A stretch of 64,000 nucleotides of DNA from Tahibacter aquaticus (GCF_004363655.1 NZ_SNZH01000016.1:124001-188000), one strand, 5' to 3'; shown: positions 1 to 12,861, numbered from the stretch's first letter. A program made the numbers and translations. The notes: generated by a model from the sequence alone, not told the origin.

Positions 1-1230
1 GGGTTCGGACGCGGCGCCGTACAGCGAGGCTTCGTCGCCGAGCAGGAAAAAATCCACCTGTTGCGAAAGCCGCGTGACCAGTTCGGCAATGCGCCGCGCG
101 CCGCCGTGGGCCGGCGGGAACAGCGCGAACGGTGTGACCAGGATCACGCGCGGGCGCGGTTGTTCGCCCTGCGGCGCCGGTCCGTACCAGTAATCCTTGG
201 TAATGCGCTCGAAACGCAGGCCGCACTGGCGCGCGCGTTCGGTCGCCAGGCGGCTGCGGAACGCGCGCCAGGCCAGGCCGATGCCGCGCAGTTCGCGGCG
301 CGACGGCGCGTCCAGCCGCAGCAGACGGTCCAGCGTGCGCAGCGGGTGGCGTCGGGTCCAGCGATGACGCAGGTCGAACAGCAGCTCGTTGCGCTTGATC
401 ACGCGAGCGACTTCGGCCTCGTCGAAATAGCGCCGCACCGTGCCGCGGTGGTGATGGTGCGCGTGCGAGGCGGGGCAGAACACCAGTTCCCAGCCTTCGC
501 TCCAGGCGCGTATGCCCCAGTCGGCGTCTTCCCAGTAGAACGGGCTGTAGTCGCGCGAATCGGCCACGTAGCGGCGCAATACCTCGGTGCGGCACAGCGA
601 CGAGCCGCCGCCCGGGTACAGATTGCCGCGTGCCACCCGGGTGGCGCCCGGGTCGCGTTCGTAGACTTCGGCGAAATCCGGATTGATATGGAAGTCGGAC
701 CAGCCGGTTTCCTCGCGACGGCGTGTGCTGTCGACGAAGAAGATCTGCGAGGTGATTGCGAATACCTGCGCGTGCCGGTACGGCAGCAGTTGCGCGAGTG
801 CGTCTTCGGCCAGGCGCATGTCGCTGTTGAGCAGATAGCTCCAGCCATGGCGCGCGGCGCGCAGTCCCGCTTCGATCGCACCGTTGTAGCCCAGCGCTGC
901 GGCGTGGAACTGCCAGTCGTAGCCGGGCCAGCGTTGCAGCAGCGCGGCATAGTCTTCGCGCGCTGCGCCGTTGACCACGACGATGACCTGGGTGGGTTCG
1001 CTCAACGGGGCCAGTGCAGCTTCCAGCGCGGCCAGCGTTTCCGCCAGCAGGTCTGGCGTGCCGCGTTCGGGCACGATCACCGACACGCCGCGCAGCGCCG
1101 CTCCGCGCGCCGTGCGCCGCTTGCCCGGGCGCCGGCGGGCGAGCTGGTCGGCCACCAGCAGCGCCGCGGCCAGCGGGAGATGCGGCAGCAGGCGCCAGGC
1201 GGCGCCGGCGAGTTCGCGCAGACGGCTCAT
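1..1230 (-). CDS. Two-domain glycosyltransferase (GT2 plus GT4-like), 3' end beyond window
   Basis: The frame stays open from ATG at 1230 to position 1 (410 codons, no stop), so the C-terminus is missing. The N-terminal part is a GT2 (GT-A) domain: a VSVIVPERGT strand near residue 50, an LNSDMRL segment in the place of the metal-binding DxD, and a WEDADWGIRAW acceptor-side motif near residue 230. From about residue 360 a new domain begins with ILVTPFALFPPAHGGARRI, the usual N-terminus of GT4 (GT-B) enzymes. Such fusions add successive sugars to lipid-linked polysaccharide at the inner membrane. The start overlaps the stop of the upstream gene as ATGA (1227-1230), so the two are probably translationally coupled. 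Donor and acceptor sugars cannot be told. Confidence 0.85.
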   Translation of the reverse strand, partial: MSRLRELAGAAWRLLPHLPLAAALLVADQLARRRPGKRRTARGAALRGVSVIVPERGTPDLLAETLAALEAALAPLSEPTQVIVVVNGAAREDYAALLQRWPGYDWQFHAAALGYNGAIEAGLRAARHGWSYLLNSDMRLAEDALAQLLPYRHAQVFAITSQIFFVDSTRRREETGWSDFHINPDFAEVYERDPGATRVARGNLYPGGGSSLCRTEVLRRYVADSRDYSPFYWEDADWGIRAWSEGWELVFCPASHAHHHHRGTVRRYFDEAEVARVIKRNELLFDLRHRWTRRHPLRTLDRLLRLDAPSRRELRGIGLAWRAFRSRLATERARQCGLRFERITKDYWYGPAPQGEQPRPRVILVTPFALFPPAHGGARRIAELVTRLSQQVDFFLLGDEASLYGAASEP

Positions 1231-2294
1231 ACCAGCCATTCCGCGGCGGGCAGCGCCTCGCCCCGGCGTGCCTGGGCGAACCAGCGCAGCGCCTGTTCGG
1301 CAAACATGGCGCACCAGACATTCGGCAGGCGTTCGGGCGTATCGACACGGAACGGCAGCTGGCCGGCGGCGTCGACGCGCTGGCACAGATTGCGCACCAG
1401 CGTCTCGGCGGCGGCACTGTCGGCGGTACCGGTCAGCAGCAGTACGCGCAAGGTCTGCGCCAGGATGTCGCTGCGCGGCACCGGGGAATCTTCCGCTTCC
1501 GGCAGATTGCCCTGGGCGTCGGCCAGGGCCAGGCAGCGCTGCGCCAGCGTAGCGATGGGCTCGCGGCAGTCGGCTGCGGCGACCAGCATGCCTTCGGCGA
1601 AATACAGCGTGGGATGCAGCATCTGCAGCGGCAGCGTGGCGATCTGCGGCCGGTATGAAGCGGCCAGTTCGCGGCAGGCCGCAGCCAGGGTTTCGGGTAC
1701 GCAATGGTGGCGGGCGGCCAGTTCCACGCGGGAGCTGGCTTTTACCTCGAACGGTCCGCCCAGGGTCGACCAGCGTTCGGGCAGTACATGGCCGGCGTGC
1801 AGCAGGCGTGCCGCGCGGATACGGCCGTCGCTGTCGACGAAGGCGGCGAGTTCTTCCACCAGCCGCGCCACGGCAAACCCGGGCAGCGCGATCAGGCCAG
1901 CCTCGCTGGCGGCGCAGAGACCGCGCAGCAGCATGGCCAGGTCGAAGAAAAACACCGCGTGGTTGCGCCAGTCGTCGCCGTCGCCACCGCCGAGATAGGA
2001 GCGTGTCGCCGGTACCTGGCCACTGGCCAGGGCGCGACCGGCCCAGTCGGCCGCGGCCTGGGCGTGCTGCTGCAGGCGTGCCTCGCCGTGGCTGCCGGCC
2101 ACGTCGCCGAGCCAGTGCAGGTAGTAACCGGTAATTTCCGGATAGACATAGCGCGCACCGCCCTTTGCATCGAACGCGCCGAAGATGCCGCCGGCCTGGG
2201 CGCCGTCGCCGCATTGCACGCTGCCGCTCAGCAGCCACTGGCGCAGGCGCGCGGCGGTGGCGTCGGCTTGGTCGATCAATAGCGCGGCATTCAT
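1227..2294 (-). CDS. Conserved protein of polysaccharide cluster, helical-repeat-like, function unknown
   Basis: 355 residues. ATG at 2294 is preceded by an AAGGA ribosome site; an in-frame extension further upstream has low-complexity, non-coding-like composition. There is no signal peptide or membrane segment. The protein is rich in Ala, Leu and Trp and has repeated aromatic helix motifs (YPEITGYYLHWLGD near residue 50, PNVWCAMFAEQALRWFAQ near the end). This pattern suggests an alpha/alpha-toroid fold of the kind found in glycosidases, lyases and epimerases acting on polysaccharide. That is inference from pattern only, and no catalytic residues can be named. It lies between wecB and a glycosyltransferase in one direction and overlaps the latter by 4 bp, which supports a role in surface glycan synthesis or editing. 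Confidence 0.7.
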   Translation of the reverse strand: MNAALLIDQADATAARLRQWLLSGSVQCGDGAQAGGIFGAFDAKGGARYVYPEITGYYLHWLGDVAGSHGEARLQQHAQAAADWAGRALASGQVPATRSYLGGGDGDDWRNHAVFFFDLAMLLRGLCAASEAGLIALPGFAVARLVEELAAFVDSDGRIRAARLLHAGHVLPERWSTLGGPFEVKASSRVELAARHHCVPETLAAACRELAASYRPQIATLPLQMLHPTLYFAEGMLVAAADCREPIATLAQRCLALADAQGNLPEAEDSPVPRSDILAQTLRVLLLTGTADSAAAETLVRNLCQRVDAAGQLPFRVDTPERLPNVWCAMFAEQALRWFAQARRGEALPAAEWLV

Positions 2295-2507
2295 GACGCT
2301 TCCTTGTCCTGGTCGGGTGGCGGGGCAGTGGCTGGAGCGCGTCCTCAGCGACAGGCAGGGCTGCGATGTTTGCGGCAGGCCTGGCAGTCGAGGTGGCGCA
2401 GGGTAGTTTGAAGGTGTTCGATGTCGAACCGGCGTACGGACGCAGGACGGTGCAAAAACGACGCACCGTGCCCGGCATTGCATGACGACACAACGGCTGC
2501 CGCCATT

Positions 2508-3632
2508 TCAGGCGCGGTCGTGCAGGTGATTCGCGATGGCAGCGGCGATGCGTTCGCCGCTGCGCCCGTCGCCATAGGCCGATTCCGGCGCGAACGGCAG
2601 CCGCAGCGGCGCCGGCACGGCCAGCAGCCGGTTCGCCTCGGCCACGATGCGTTCGGTCTTCAGCGGCACCAGGGTGGCGGCGCCAAGCGCGACGGATTCG
2701 GGCCGTTCGGTGTTTTCCCGCACCACCAGTACCGGCGTGCCGAGATACGGCGCTTCCTCCTGGATGCCGCCGGAATCGGTAATGGCCAGGCGTGCATGGG
2801 CGAGCAGGGCGATGAACGGTCGGTAGTCCAGCGGATCGACCAGGTTGATGCGCGGATGCGCCGAGAGATGCCGGCGGATGCGGCTGCCGACAGCCGGATT
2901 CGGATGCACTGGGCAGACCACGCCGATGTCGTCGTGCAGGTCGAGCAGCTGCAGTACGGCGGCGCACACCAGATCCAGGCCACGGCCGTAGTTTTCGCGC
3001 CGGTGCAGGGTGAGGGCGATATGCCGCGGCGTATCGGGCAGGAATGGCAGCGCCAGCGGGCGCGAATCTTCCACCTGTTCGCGCAGCAGGTCGATCACGC
3101 TGTTACCGACCTGGAAGATGCGTTCGCCGGCGACGCCTTCGCTGCGAAGGTTGGCAGCGGCTTGCGCGGTCGGCGCGAAATTCAGCCGGGCAATCGGCGC
3201 GATGCGGCGGCGGAACAGTTCTTCCGGGAAGGGCCGGTAGGGATGGCTGGTGCGCAGGCCGGCTTCGACATGGGCCAGCGGCAGGCCCAGGTCGCGCGCG
3301 GCCAGTGCGGCGGCATAGGCGCTGGAGGTATCGCCCTGGCTCACGACCAGCGCGGCCGACTGCTCCCGCGCAACCCGGCGTACGCCGTCGCGCAGTGCGG
3401 CCAGTGCATGCGACAGCGAGGCCGAGGCAATCTGGGGGTTGACCAGGTCGCAGTGCAGATCGAGCTGGGCGAAGGTGCGTTCGACCATGGCCTGGTGCTG
3501 GCCGCTGTTGAGCAGCAGCGGCTGCAGCGAGGGCGTGGCGCGCAGGGCGCGTACGACGCTGGCCAATTTCAGGCATTCGGGACGTGTGCCCGCGACGACG
3601 AGGACGCGGGAGTTGGGGCTGTTGGCAGACAT
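2508..3632 (-). CDS. wecB: UDP-N-acetylglucosamine 2-epimerase (non-hydrolysing)
   Basis: 374 residues, the normal length for the family. It interconverts UDP-GlcNAc and UDP-ManNAc in the cytoplasm, supplying ManNAc-type sugars for surface polysaccharide. Visible hallmarks are GTRPE near the N-terminus (usually GTRPEAIK; here ECLK follows), GDTSSAYAAALAAR, HVEAGLRT, HRREN, and the UDP-binding run DSGGIQEEAPYLGTPVLVVR followed by ENTERPE. ATG at 3632 was chosen because it begins directly before the first beta strand (RVLVVAGTRPE); the longer frame upstream lacks family character. It is the first gene of the minus-strand glycan group. A 213-bp spacer without recognisable features separates it from the next gene downstream. 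Confidence 0.93.
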   Translation of the reverse strand: MSANSPNSRVLVVAGTRPECLKLASVVRALRATPSLQPLLLNSGQHQAMVERTFAQLDLHCDLVNPQIASASLSHALAALRDGVRRVAREQSAALVVSQGDTSSAYAAALAARDLGLPLAHVEAGLRTSHPYRPFPEELFRRRIAPIARLNFAPTAQAAANLRSEGVAGERIFQVGNSVIDLLREQVEDSRPLALPFLPDTPRHIALTLHRRENYGRGLDLVCAAVLQLLDLHDDIGVVCPVHPNPAVGSRIRRHLSAHPRINLVDPLDYRPFIALLAHARLAITDSGGIQEEAPYLGTPVLVVRENTERPESVALGAATLVPLKTERIVAEANRLLAVPAPLRLPFAPESAYGDGRSGERIAAAIANHLHDRA

Positions 3633-3711
3633 GGTCGGACGTCGTCCCTGCACGACGGCGTGGCTGGATGCGGTTGGAAAGCGATGTTGCGTGGAGTATG
3701 CGGCGCGCAGC

Positions 3712-5499
3712 TTACAGGGCGGCGCAGGCGGCAGCCAGCCAGTGTTGCGCGGATTCATCCAGCAGCGGCGACAGCTCGGCCTCGACCTGGGCGTGGTACC
3801 AGTCCAGCCAATCGCGTTCGCCGGCTTCCAGCATGTCGCGCTCGACCGGCCGCGTATCGATGGGACAAAGCGTCAAAGTATCGAAAGCCAGAAATTCGCC
3901 GAACTCGCCGCCGCCGGCAGACACCGTGGCAATCAGGTTTTCGATGCGTACGCCGTGGCGGCCGGGCCGGTAGATGCCGGGTTCGTTCGAGGTGACCATG
4001 CCGACGGCGAGCGGCTCGCCGCTGTCGCCGGCAGCCGGTGGACGTATCGACTGCGGCCCCTCGTGCACATTGAGGAAATAGCCCACGCCATGGCCGGTGC
4101 CGTGGCCGTAGTCGATGCCGGCAGCCCAGATCGGAGCCCGGGCCAGCGCATCCAGCTGCTGGCCGCTGGTGCCGCGGGGAAAGCGCGCGCGCGACAGCGC
4201 AATCATGCCCTTGAGCACCAGGGTGTAGTCGCGCCGCTGTTCTTCGCTGGTCGGACCGACGGCGATGGTACGGGTGATATCGGTAGTGCCGCCTTCGTAC
4301 TGGCCGCCGGAATCCACCAGCAGCAGGCCGGCAGGCTCGATCCTGGCATGGCGGCCGGCACTGGCGCGGTAATGCGGCAGCGCACCGTTGGCCATGTAGC
4401 CGGCGATGGTGGCGAAGCTTTCGCCGACGAAGTCGGGCTGGGCCGCGCGCAATTGCCGCAGCTGGGCGGCAATATCCAGCTCGGTCAGGCCGCCGCTGCC
4501 AACGTTGTGTTCCAGCCAGATCAGAAACCTGACCAGGGCGGCGCCATCGTGGCGCATGGTCTGGCGAATCTGCGCCAGTTCGCCCGCTGTCTTGCACGCC
4601 TTGAAGCGCTGGCTGGGATTGACCTGCCGAACCAGCGCCACGCCTTCGGCAATGCTGTCGGTCAGGGCATGTACCACCCGGCGCGGGTCCAGCAGCAGGC
4701 GGGTGTCTTCCGGCAGGGCCGACAGCGCCGCGGTGGCCGCGCCGTAGTCGGCCAGTACGATGCCGTCGGCCCCCAGGGCGCGGCCGAGTTCGGCGGGGAT
4801 CTTGCCCGGCGGCACGAACAGGATGGCGTGCTCCGGGCCGATGAACAGATGCGCCAGGAATACCGGGTTGTAGGGAATGTCGCTGCCGCGCAGGTTGGTG
4901 ATCCAGGCCACGTCGTCGAGCGAGGACACCAGGTGATGACTGGCGCCTGCGGCGGCGACGGCTTCGCGCACCCGAGCCAGGCGTTCGCGCCGGGTCGAGC
5001 TGACCTTGTCGCTGCGATGTTCGCGCACGGCGGCGGTCGGCAGCGACGGACGTTCGTCCCAGATTTTTGCGACCAGGTCCAGGTCGGTGCGCAGGGCCAG
5101 TCCGCAGGCGCCGAGCCGGTTCTGCATCAGTTCCTGCATAGCCAGCGCCTGTACGTCGGCGGCGACGGCAACGACCTGGCCGGGTTCGAGCCGGGCACAA
5201 AGCCAGTCCAGGTGTTCAGGCGCATGTGCCAGCTTCAGGCGCATCAGCTGCACATCGCTGCCGGCCAGCTCCTGTTCGGCCTGCTCGAAATAGCGCGAAT
5301 CGGTCCAGACGCCGGCAAAGTCCGCGGTCACGACCAAGGTGCCTACCGACCCGGTAAAGCCGCTGAGCCAGCTGCGGCCTTTCCAGCGTTCCGGCAGGTA
5401 TTCGGACAAATGCGGGTCCGCCGAGGGTACGACGACGGCATCCACGCCGTGCTGGCGCAGGGCGGCGCGCAAGTCGTTCAGGCGTTCGCTGGGGCTCAT
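3712..5499 (-). CDS. M24B aminopeptidase P family (Xaa-Pro aminopeptidase)
   Basis: 595 residues, matching the long three-domain form of aminopeptidase P: two creatinase-like N-terminal domains (about 1-310), then the pita-bread metallopeptidase domain. It removes an N-terminal residue preceding proline, using two metal ions. Metal-ligand motifs are visible in order: LLVDSGGQYEGGTTDITRT (two Asp), YGHGTGHGVGYFLNVHEGP (His), TSNEPGIYRPGRHGVRIEN (Glu, Glu). There is no signal peptide, so it is cytoplasmic. It ends 79 bp before wecB on the same strand and is divergent from pyrG. It is probably housekeeping peptide turnover and not part of the glycan pathway. Confidence 0.92.
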   Translation of the reverse strand: MSPSERLNDLRAALRQHGVDAVVVPSADPHLSEYLPERWKGRSWLSGFTGSVGTLVVTADFAGVWTDSRYFEQAEQELAGSDVQLMRLKLAHAPEHLDWLCARLEPGQVVAVAADVQALAMQELMQNRLGACGLALRTDLDLVAKIWDERPSLPTAAVREHRSDKVSSTRRERLARVREAVAAAGASHHLVSSLDDVAWITNLRGSDIPYNPVFLAHLFIGPEHAILFVPPGKIPAELGRALGADGIVLADYGAATAALSALPEDTRLLLDPRRVVHALTDSIAEGVALVRQVNPSQRFKACKTAGELAQIRQTMRHDGAALVRFLIWLEHNVGSGGLTELDIAAQLRQLRAAQPDFVGESFATIAGYMANGALPHYRASAGRHARIEPAGLLLVDSGGQYEGGTTDITRTIAVGPTSEEQRRDYTLVLKGMIALSRARFPRGTSGQQLDALARAPIWAAGIDYGHGTGHGVGYFLNVHEGPQSIRPPAAGDSGEPLAVGMVTSNEPGIYRPGRHGVRIENLIATVSAGGGEFGEFLAFDTLTLCPIDTRPVERDMLEAGERDWLDWYHAQVEAELSPLLDESAQHWLAAACAAL

Positions 5500-5695
5500 G
5501 GGAGGCGATTTCGGACTCGGGGGCAGCCGGGCAAGCTAGCAACCCGGCCGTTACAGTACAAGCGCTTGCGCGCGTCGACGCTACGCGCAGCGGTGTCCGC
5601 GCGCGGGCCGTTGCGGCGCAGCAGCCGGGCCGGGCAAAGGCGCTATGTCCGGCGCGCCATTCACTTTTTGGCTCGCAGCGCGGCCGGGTTGCCGG

Positions 5696-8222
<2,527 letters not shown>

Positions 8223-8226
<4 letters not shown>

Positions 8227-8621
8227 AGGCGAGCGCGTTTGCGGCTGCCCTGCTGCTGAGCGGAGCTGCGGCGGCGACGGAGGGTGTGACTTACGCTGGC
8301 CGCATCACGCCTGAGCAACTGCGTGCCATGGATACCACCTCGAAAATATCCCGCGCCGAGGCCGATGCGCTGCTTCGCACCGGCAAGCCTGCGTGCAGCC
8401 GCGGCACGCTGACCGTCGGCTTTGCCGATGGTGCGTTCGTGCGCGAGGAGCGCGCGCTGAGCGCCAAGGCGCTGATCGACGAGGTCAGGCGCGTGCCGCT
8501 GCGCAAGCGTTTCTCCTGCCTGCGCGTGGAGTCGCCGGTGTACGACCGCGAACAGTTCTTCCAGCTCGCCGATGGGCTGACCGACAAGTACAGCGTCAGC
8601 CTGTTCTGGCCCAAGCAATGA
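8223..8621 (+). CDS. Small exported protein of unknown function
   Basis: 132 residues from GTG at 8223, whose start overlaps the kdsA stop as GTGA, so translation is probably coupled. The first 22 or so residues form a signal peptide (hydrophobic [12 protein letters not shown] then ATEG), placing the mature protein in the periplasm. The mature part has two Cys (PACSRGT and RFSCLRV) about 40 residues apart that could form a disulfide. No domain is recognised. The upstream in-frame extension lies inside kdsA and is discarded. It sits where other members of the order often carry a small hypothetical gene between kdsA and eno. Function is open. Confidence 0.7.
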
Positions 8622-8674
8622 GCCCGGCGAATGACTTTTATTTTTCACTCTCGCAACCTTCCCAGAGCCTCTGA

Positions 8675-9973
<1,299 letters not shown>

Positions 9974-9986
9974 GACCTGACCTGAC

Positions 9987-10298
9987 GTGCTGCGCTACGC
10001 CGCCCTGATTCTGCTGATCTTGCTGATCGGCCTGCAGTTGAAGCTGTGGACCGGTGCCGGCGGCGTGCGCGACGTGGACAGCCTGCGCCAGACCGTGGCG
10101 CAGACCAAACGCGAGAACGAGGAGCTGAAGGCGCGCAACGAAGCCCTGGCGGCGGAAGTGCGCGACCTCAAGGAAGGGCGCGCGGCGATCGAGGAGCGCG
10201 CTCGTTCCGAGCTGGGCCTGATCAAGCCGGGCGAGACCTTCTACCAGATCGTCGAACCGTCGGCTGCCGCCCCGGCACCGACGCCGCAGCAGAAATGA
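9987..10298 (+). CDS. ftsB: Cell division protein FtsB
   Basis: 103 residues from GTG at 9987. This is a bitopic inner-membrane protein: a single transmembrane helix (about residues 4-20, AALILLILLIGLQLKLW) followed by a periplasmic coiled coil (about 28-70, heptads in RQTVAQTKRENEELKARNEAL) and a short Ala/Pro tail. FtsB pairs with FtsL and FtsQ to activate septal peptidoglycan synthesis. The family segment ERARSELGLIKPGETFYQIV is present. It lies between eno and ispD exactly as in Escherichia coli and shares an ATGA overlap with ispD. Confidence 0.95.
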   Translation: MLRYAALILLILLIGLQLKLWTGAGGVRDVDSLRQTVAQTKRENEELKARNEALAAEVRDLKEGRAAIEERARSELGLIKPGETFYQIVEPSAAAPAPTPQQK

Positions 10299-10990
10299 GC
10301 CGTCACTGGTGCGTAGTGCCGGCGGCCGGCCGCGGCCGCCGCTTCGGCGGCGAGGTACCCAAGCAATACCTGCGCCTGGGCGAAAAGCCGCTGCTGCTGC
10401 ATACGCTGGAACGCCTGGCCGCGCATCCGCGTATTGCCGGGCTGATGCTGGTGGTGGCGGCCGACGACGCCGGCTGGGCGCAGGGCCTGGTCGAAGTGCT
10501 GGGCAAGCCGTTGCTGCGCACCTGCGGCGGCGCCGAGCGCGCCGACTCGGTGCTGGCGGGATTACGCGCGCTGCCGGATTCGGTCGGCCCGGTGGATTGT
10601 GTACTCGTACATGATGCTGCAAGGCCCTGCGTGCGGCCGCAGGATATTTCCCGTCTGCTCGACCTGGCCGTGCCTGCTGGCGGCGGCCTGCTGGCGGCGC
10701 CGCTGCGCGATACCCTCAAGCGTGCCGACGCGCAGTCGCGCAGCGTGGCGACCGAACCGCGCGAGTCGCGCTGGCGTGCGCTGACGCCGCAGGTGTTTCC
10801 CCGTGCTGCGCTCCAGGCCGCGCTGGCCGACGCGTCTGCGGCCGGCATTGCCATCACCGACGAGGCGATGGCGATGGAACGCGCCGGTTTCGCGCCGCTG
10901 CTGGTCGAAGGCGCCGAGGACAATATCAAGGTGACCACGCCGGCCGATCTGCTGCTGGCGGAGTTTCTGCTCGCGAAGATGGAGCGTTGA
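10295..10990 (+). CDS. ispD: 2-C-methyl-D-erythritol 4-phosphate cytidylyltransferase
   Basis: 231 residues. It transfers CMP from CTP to methylerythritol phosphate, the third step of the MEP isoprenoid pathway. The nucleotide-binding start VPAAGRGRRFGGEVPKQYL has the family's conserved basic residues. LVHDAARPCV and the closing EGAEDNIKVTTPADLLLAE are also diagnostic. The start overlaps the ftsB stop (ATGA, 10295-10298). In most relatives ispF follows directly; here a 226-bp spacer with an inverted repeat intervenes. Confidence 0.96.
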   Translation: MSRHWCVVPAAGRGRRFGGEVPKQYLRLGEKPLLLHTLERLAAHPRIAGLMLVVAADDAGWAQGLVEVLGKPLLRTCGGAERADSVLAGLRALPDSVGPVDCVLVHDAARPCVRPQDISRLLDLAVPAGGGLLAAPLRDTLKRADAQSRSVATEPRESRWRALTPQVFPRAALQAALADASAAGIAITDEAMAMERAGFAPLLVEGAEDNIKVTTPADLLLAEFLLAKMER

Positions 10991-11000
10991 GGTCAATACA

Positions 11001-11188
11001 TAGGTTGGGGTAAGCCGCCAGGCGCACCCCAACATCGAGGTATTTCAACCAACGAAAAGCCCGTGGCGAAGGAAAGACCTCGCTATGCGCTTCCTGGGGC
11101 ATCGACACAGGCGATCGGCTTCGGCATCGGCTTTTGGATGGTGGGCCACCTCGATATCGGGGGGCGCCTGGCGGCTTGCCCCAACCTA
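11001..11188. repeat. REP/BIME-like inverted repeat between ispD and ispF
   Basis: Two 41-bp arms, 11001-11041 and 11148-11188, are inverted copies matching at 37 of 41 positions (hand alignment), separated by 106 bp. The left arm is itself palindromic: GTTGGGGT (11004-11011) pairs with ACCCCAAC (11026-11033) around a 14-nt loop. The right arm keeps only part of that stem. Two inverted palindromic units around a spacer is the layout of BIME-type repeats. The arm ends (TAGGTTGGGG / CCCCAACCTA) resemble a family of intergenic repeats common in gammaproteobacteria; that resemblance is from memory. No target duplication or transposase is seen. Confidence 0.75.
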
Positions 11189-11216
11189 CGTTTTTTTCTT
11201 TTTCCACGAGACGACA

Positions 11217-11690
11217 ATGCGCATCGGACAGGGTTTCGACGTACACGCCTTTGGCCCCGGCGACCACACGATGCTGGGTGGGGTGAAGGTGCCGCACACA
11301 CACGGCGTGGTGGCGCATTCTGACGGCGATGTGGTCATCCATGCCTTGTGCGATGCGCTGCTCGGCGCGTTGGCACTGGGCGATATAGGCCAGCATTTTC
11401 CGCCCAGCGACGAACGCTGGCGCGATGCGGACAGCCGCAGCTTCCTGCGTCACTGCCAGCTGCTGCTGCGCGAGCGCGGCTATCGCCTGGGCAATGCGGA
11501 CATCACCGTGATTGCCGAACGGCCCAAGGTCGGGCCGCACGCGCCGGCCATGCGCGCCGTGCTGGCGGCCGACCTGGACTGCAGCGTGGACGACATCAGC
11601 GTGAAGGCCACGACCAGTGAGAAGCTGGGTTTTACCGGCCGCAGCGAAGGCATTGCGGCGATGGCCGTCGTGCTGTTGCAGCGCGCATGA
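11217..11690 (+). CDS. ispF: 2-C-methyl-D-erythritol 2,4-cyclodiphosphate synthase
   Basis: 157 residues. It cyclises CDP-methylerythritol 2-phosphate, releasing CMP, in the MEP pathway; the enzyme is normally a trimer with zinc at each interface. Metal ligands are visible: Asp8 and His10 in GQGFDVHAF, and the [19 protein letters not shown] segment with His42. [13 protein letters not shown] near the C-terminus is also diagnostic. ATG at 11217 gives the exact family N-terminus ([10 protein letters not shown]). The upstream frame runs into the inverted repeat and is rejected. The stop overlaps the truD start as ATGA. Confidence 0.97.
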   Translation: MRIGQGFDVHAFGPGDHTMLGGVKVPHTHGVVAHSDGDVVIHALCDALLGALALGDIGQHFPPSDERWRDADSRSFLRHCQLLLRERGYRLGNADITVIAERPKVGPHAPAMRAVLAADLDCSVDDISVKATTSEKLGFTGRSEGIAAMAVVLLQRA

Positions 11691-12724
11691 GTGCCTGGCC
11701 GCGGGCGCACGGCGGAGCAGTGCTGCTGGCGCGCCTGCGCGCGCAGCCGGAAGATTTCTTCGTCGACGAGGACCTGGGCTTTGCCGCCGACGGCAGCGGC
11801 GAGCACGTATTGCTGCGGGTGGAAAAGCGCTCGGCCAATACCGAATGGGTGGCCAAGGCGATTGCGCGCTTTGCCGGCGTGGCGCCCGAAGCGGTCAGCT
11901 ATGCCGGGCTGAAGGACCGCCATGCAGTGACGCGGCAGACATTCTGCGTGCCGGTGCCGATCAAGCGCGAGATCGACTGGAGCACGCTGGCCAACGACGA
12001 ATTCCATGTGCTGGAGGCGCAGCGGCATGGGCGCAAGCTCAAGCGCGGTGCACTCAAGCGCAATTGTTTCCGCATCCAGCTGCGCGAGGTACGGGGCGAT
12101 GCCGCACAGGCCGAGCAGCGCCTGGCCGCGATGCGCGCGGGCGGCGTGCCGAACTATTTCGGCGAACAGCGCTTCGGCCGCGACGGCGACAATGCTGCGC
12201 GTGCGCTGGCCATGTTCGCCGGACGGCGCGTGCCGCGGCACGAACGCAGCCTGCTGCTGTCGGCGGCACGCTCCACCCTGTTCAACGCGGTGCTGGCGCA
12301 GCGCGTCGCCGCGGGAGACTGGGACCAGGCTGTCGAGGGCGATGTCTGGATGCTGGCCGGCACGCACAGCATCTTCGGTCCCGAGGCGGCAACGGACGAG
12401 CTGCGCCGGCGCCTGCGCGAGGGCGATATTCATCCGACCGGCCCGCTCTGGGGCGAAGGCGCGCTGCGCAGTGCGGCTGCCTGCGCCGAGCGCGAACGCA
12501 CGGTGGCTGCGCAGCAGGCGGAACTCGCGGCCGGCCTGGAGAAAGCCGGGCTGGCGCAGGAACGGCGCAGCCTGCGCCTGTACGCCCAGGAGCTGAGCTG
12601 GCAGTGGAACGACGCCGGCCTTTGCCTGCAGTTCGCCCTGCCGGCGGGCTGCTATGCCACGACGTTGCTGCGCGAGCTGGCCGAGTTTGCTGTGGTCGAC
12701 AGCCCAGGGGCGATGCAGGAATAG
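11687..12724 (+). CDS. truD: tRNA pseudouridine(13) synthase
   Basis: 345 residues. It isomerises U13 of certain tRNAs, notably tRNA-Glu, to pseudouridine. Catalytic Asp77 is in the signature [14 protein letters not shown], preceded by the FFVDE and [16 protein letters not shown]-terminal motifs. The inserted TRUD domain follows ([17 protein letters not shown]). Translationally coupled to ispF by an ATGA overlap, in the common order ispF-truD-surE-pcm; here a lipoprotein and an opposing Smr gene are inserted before surE. Confidence 0.95.
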   Translation: MSAWPRAHGGAVLLARLRAQPEDFFVDEDLGFAADGSGEHVLLRVEKRSANTEWVAKAIARFAGVAPEAVSYAGLKDRHAVTRQTFCVPVPIKREIDWSTLANDEFHVLEAQRHGRKLKRGALKRNCFRIQLREVRGDAAQAEQRLAAMRAGGVPNYFGEQRFGRDGDNAARALAMFAGRRVPRHERSLLLSAARSTLFNAVLAQRVAAGDWDQAVEGDVWMLAGTHSIFGPEAATDELRRRLREGDIHPTGPLWGEGALRSAAACAERERTVAAQQAELAAGLEKAGLAQERRSLRLYAQELSWQWNDAGLCLQFALPAGCYATTLLRELAEFAVVDSPGAMQE

Positions 12725-12774
12725 GCGCCAGCGACTGCGGCTGTAGCGGAAATCGCGAGTTGGGCCAACGGCGC

Positions 12775-12802
12775 TTCCGCGCTGGAAAACGCTTCCTATA
12801 CT
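12775..12802 (+). promoter_or_regulatory. Candidate sigma-70 promoter for the small lipoprotein gene
   Basis: A near-consensus -10 (TATACT, 12797-12802) lies 59 bp before the lipoprotein start. The best -35 at 16 bp is weak (TTCCGC, 12775-12780). The gene also has a strong AGGAGGA ribosome site, which suggests it is transcribed on its own. Confidence 0.45.
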
Positions 12803-12861
12803 GAATTCACACCGCGCCGCCAGACCGGGCGCACGACGAATTCACGCAGGAGGAATACCCC

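Noticed and set aside
61-1998. 645-codon open frame on the plus strand
   Set aside because: It lies antisense to the glycosyltransferase and its neighbour, both with clear family motifs and linked starts. Its Arg/Ala/Gln-rich composition is what the opposite strand of GC-rich genes gives.
11063-11323. Small gene within the inverted repeat
   Set aside because: The frame reads across both repeat arms into ispF in the wrong frame; both arms translate to similar peptides only because they are copies of one another.
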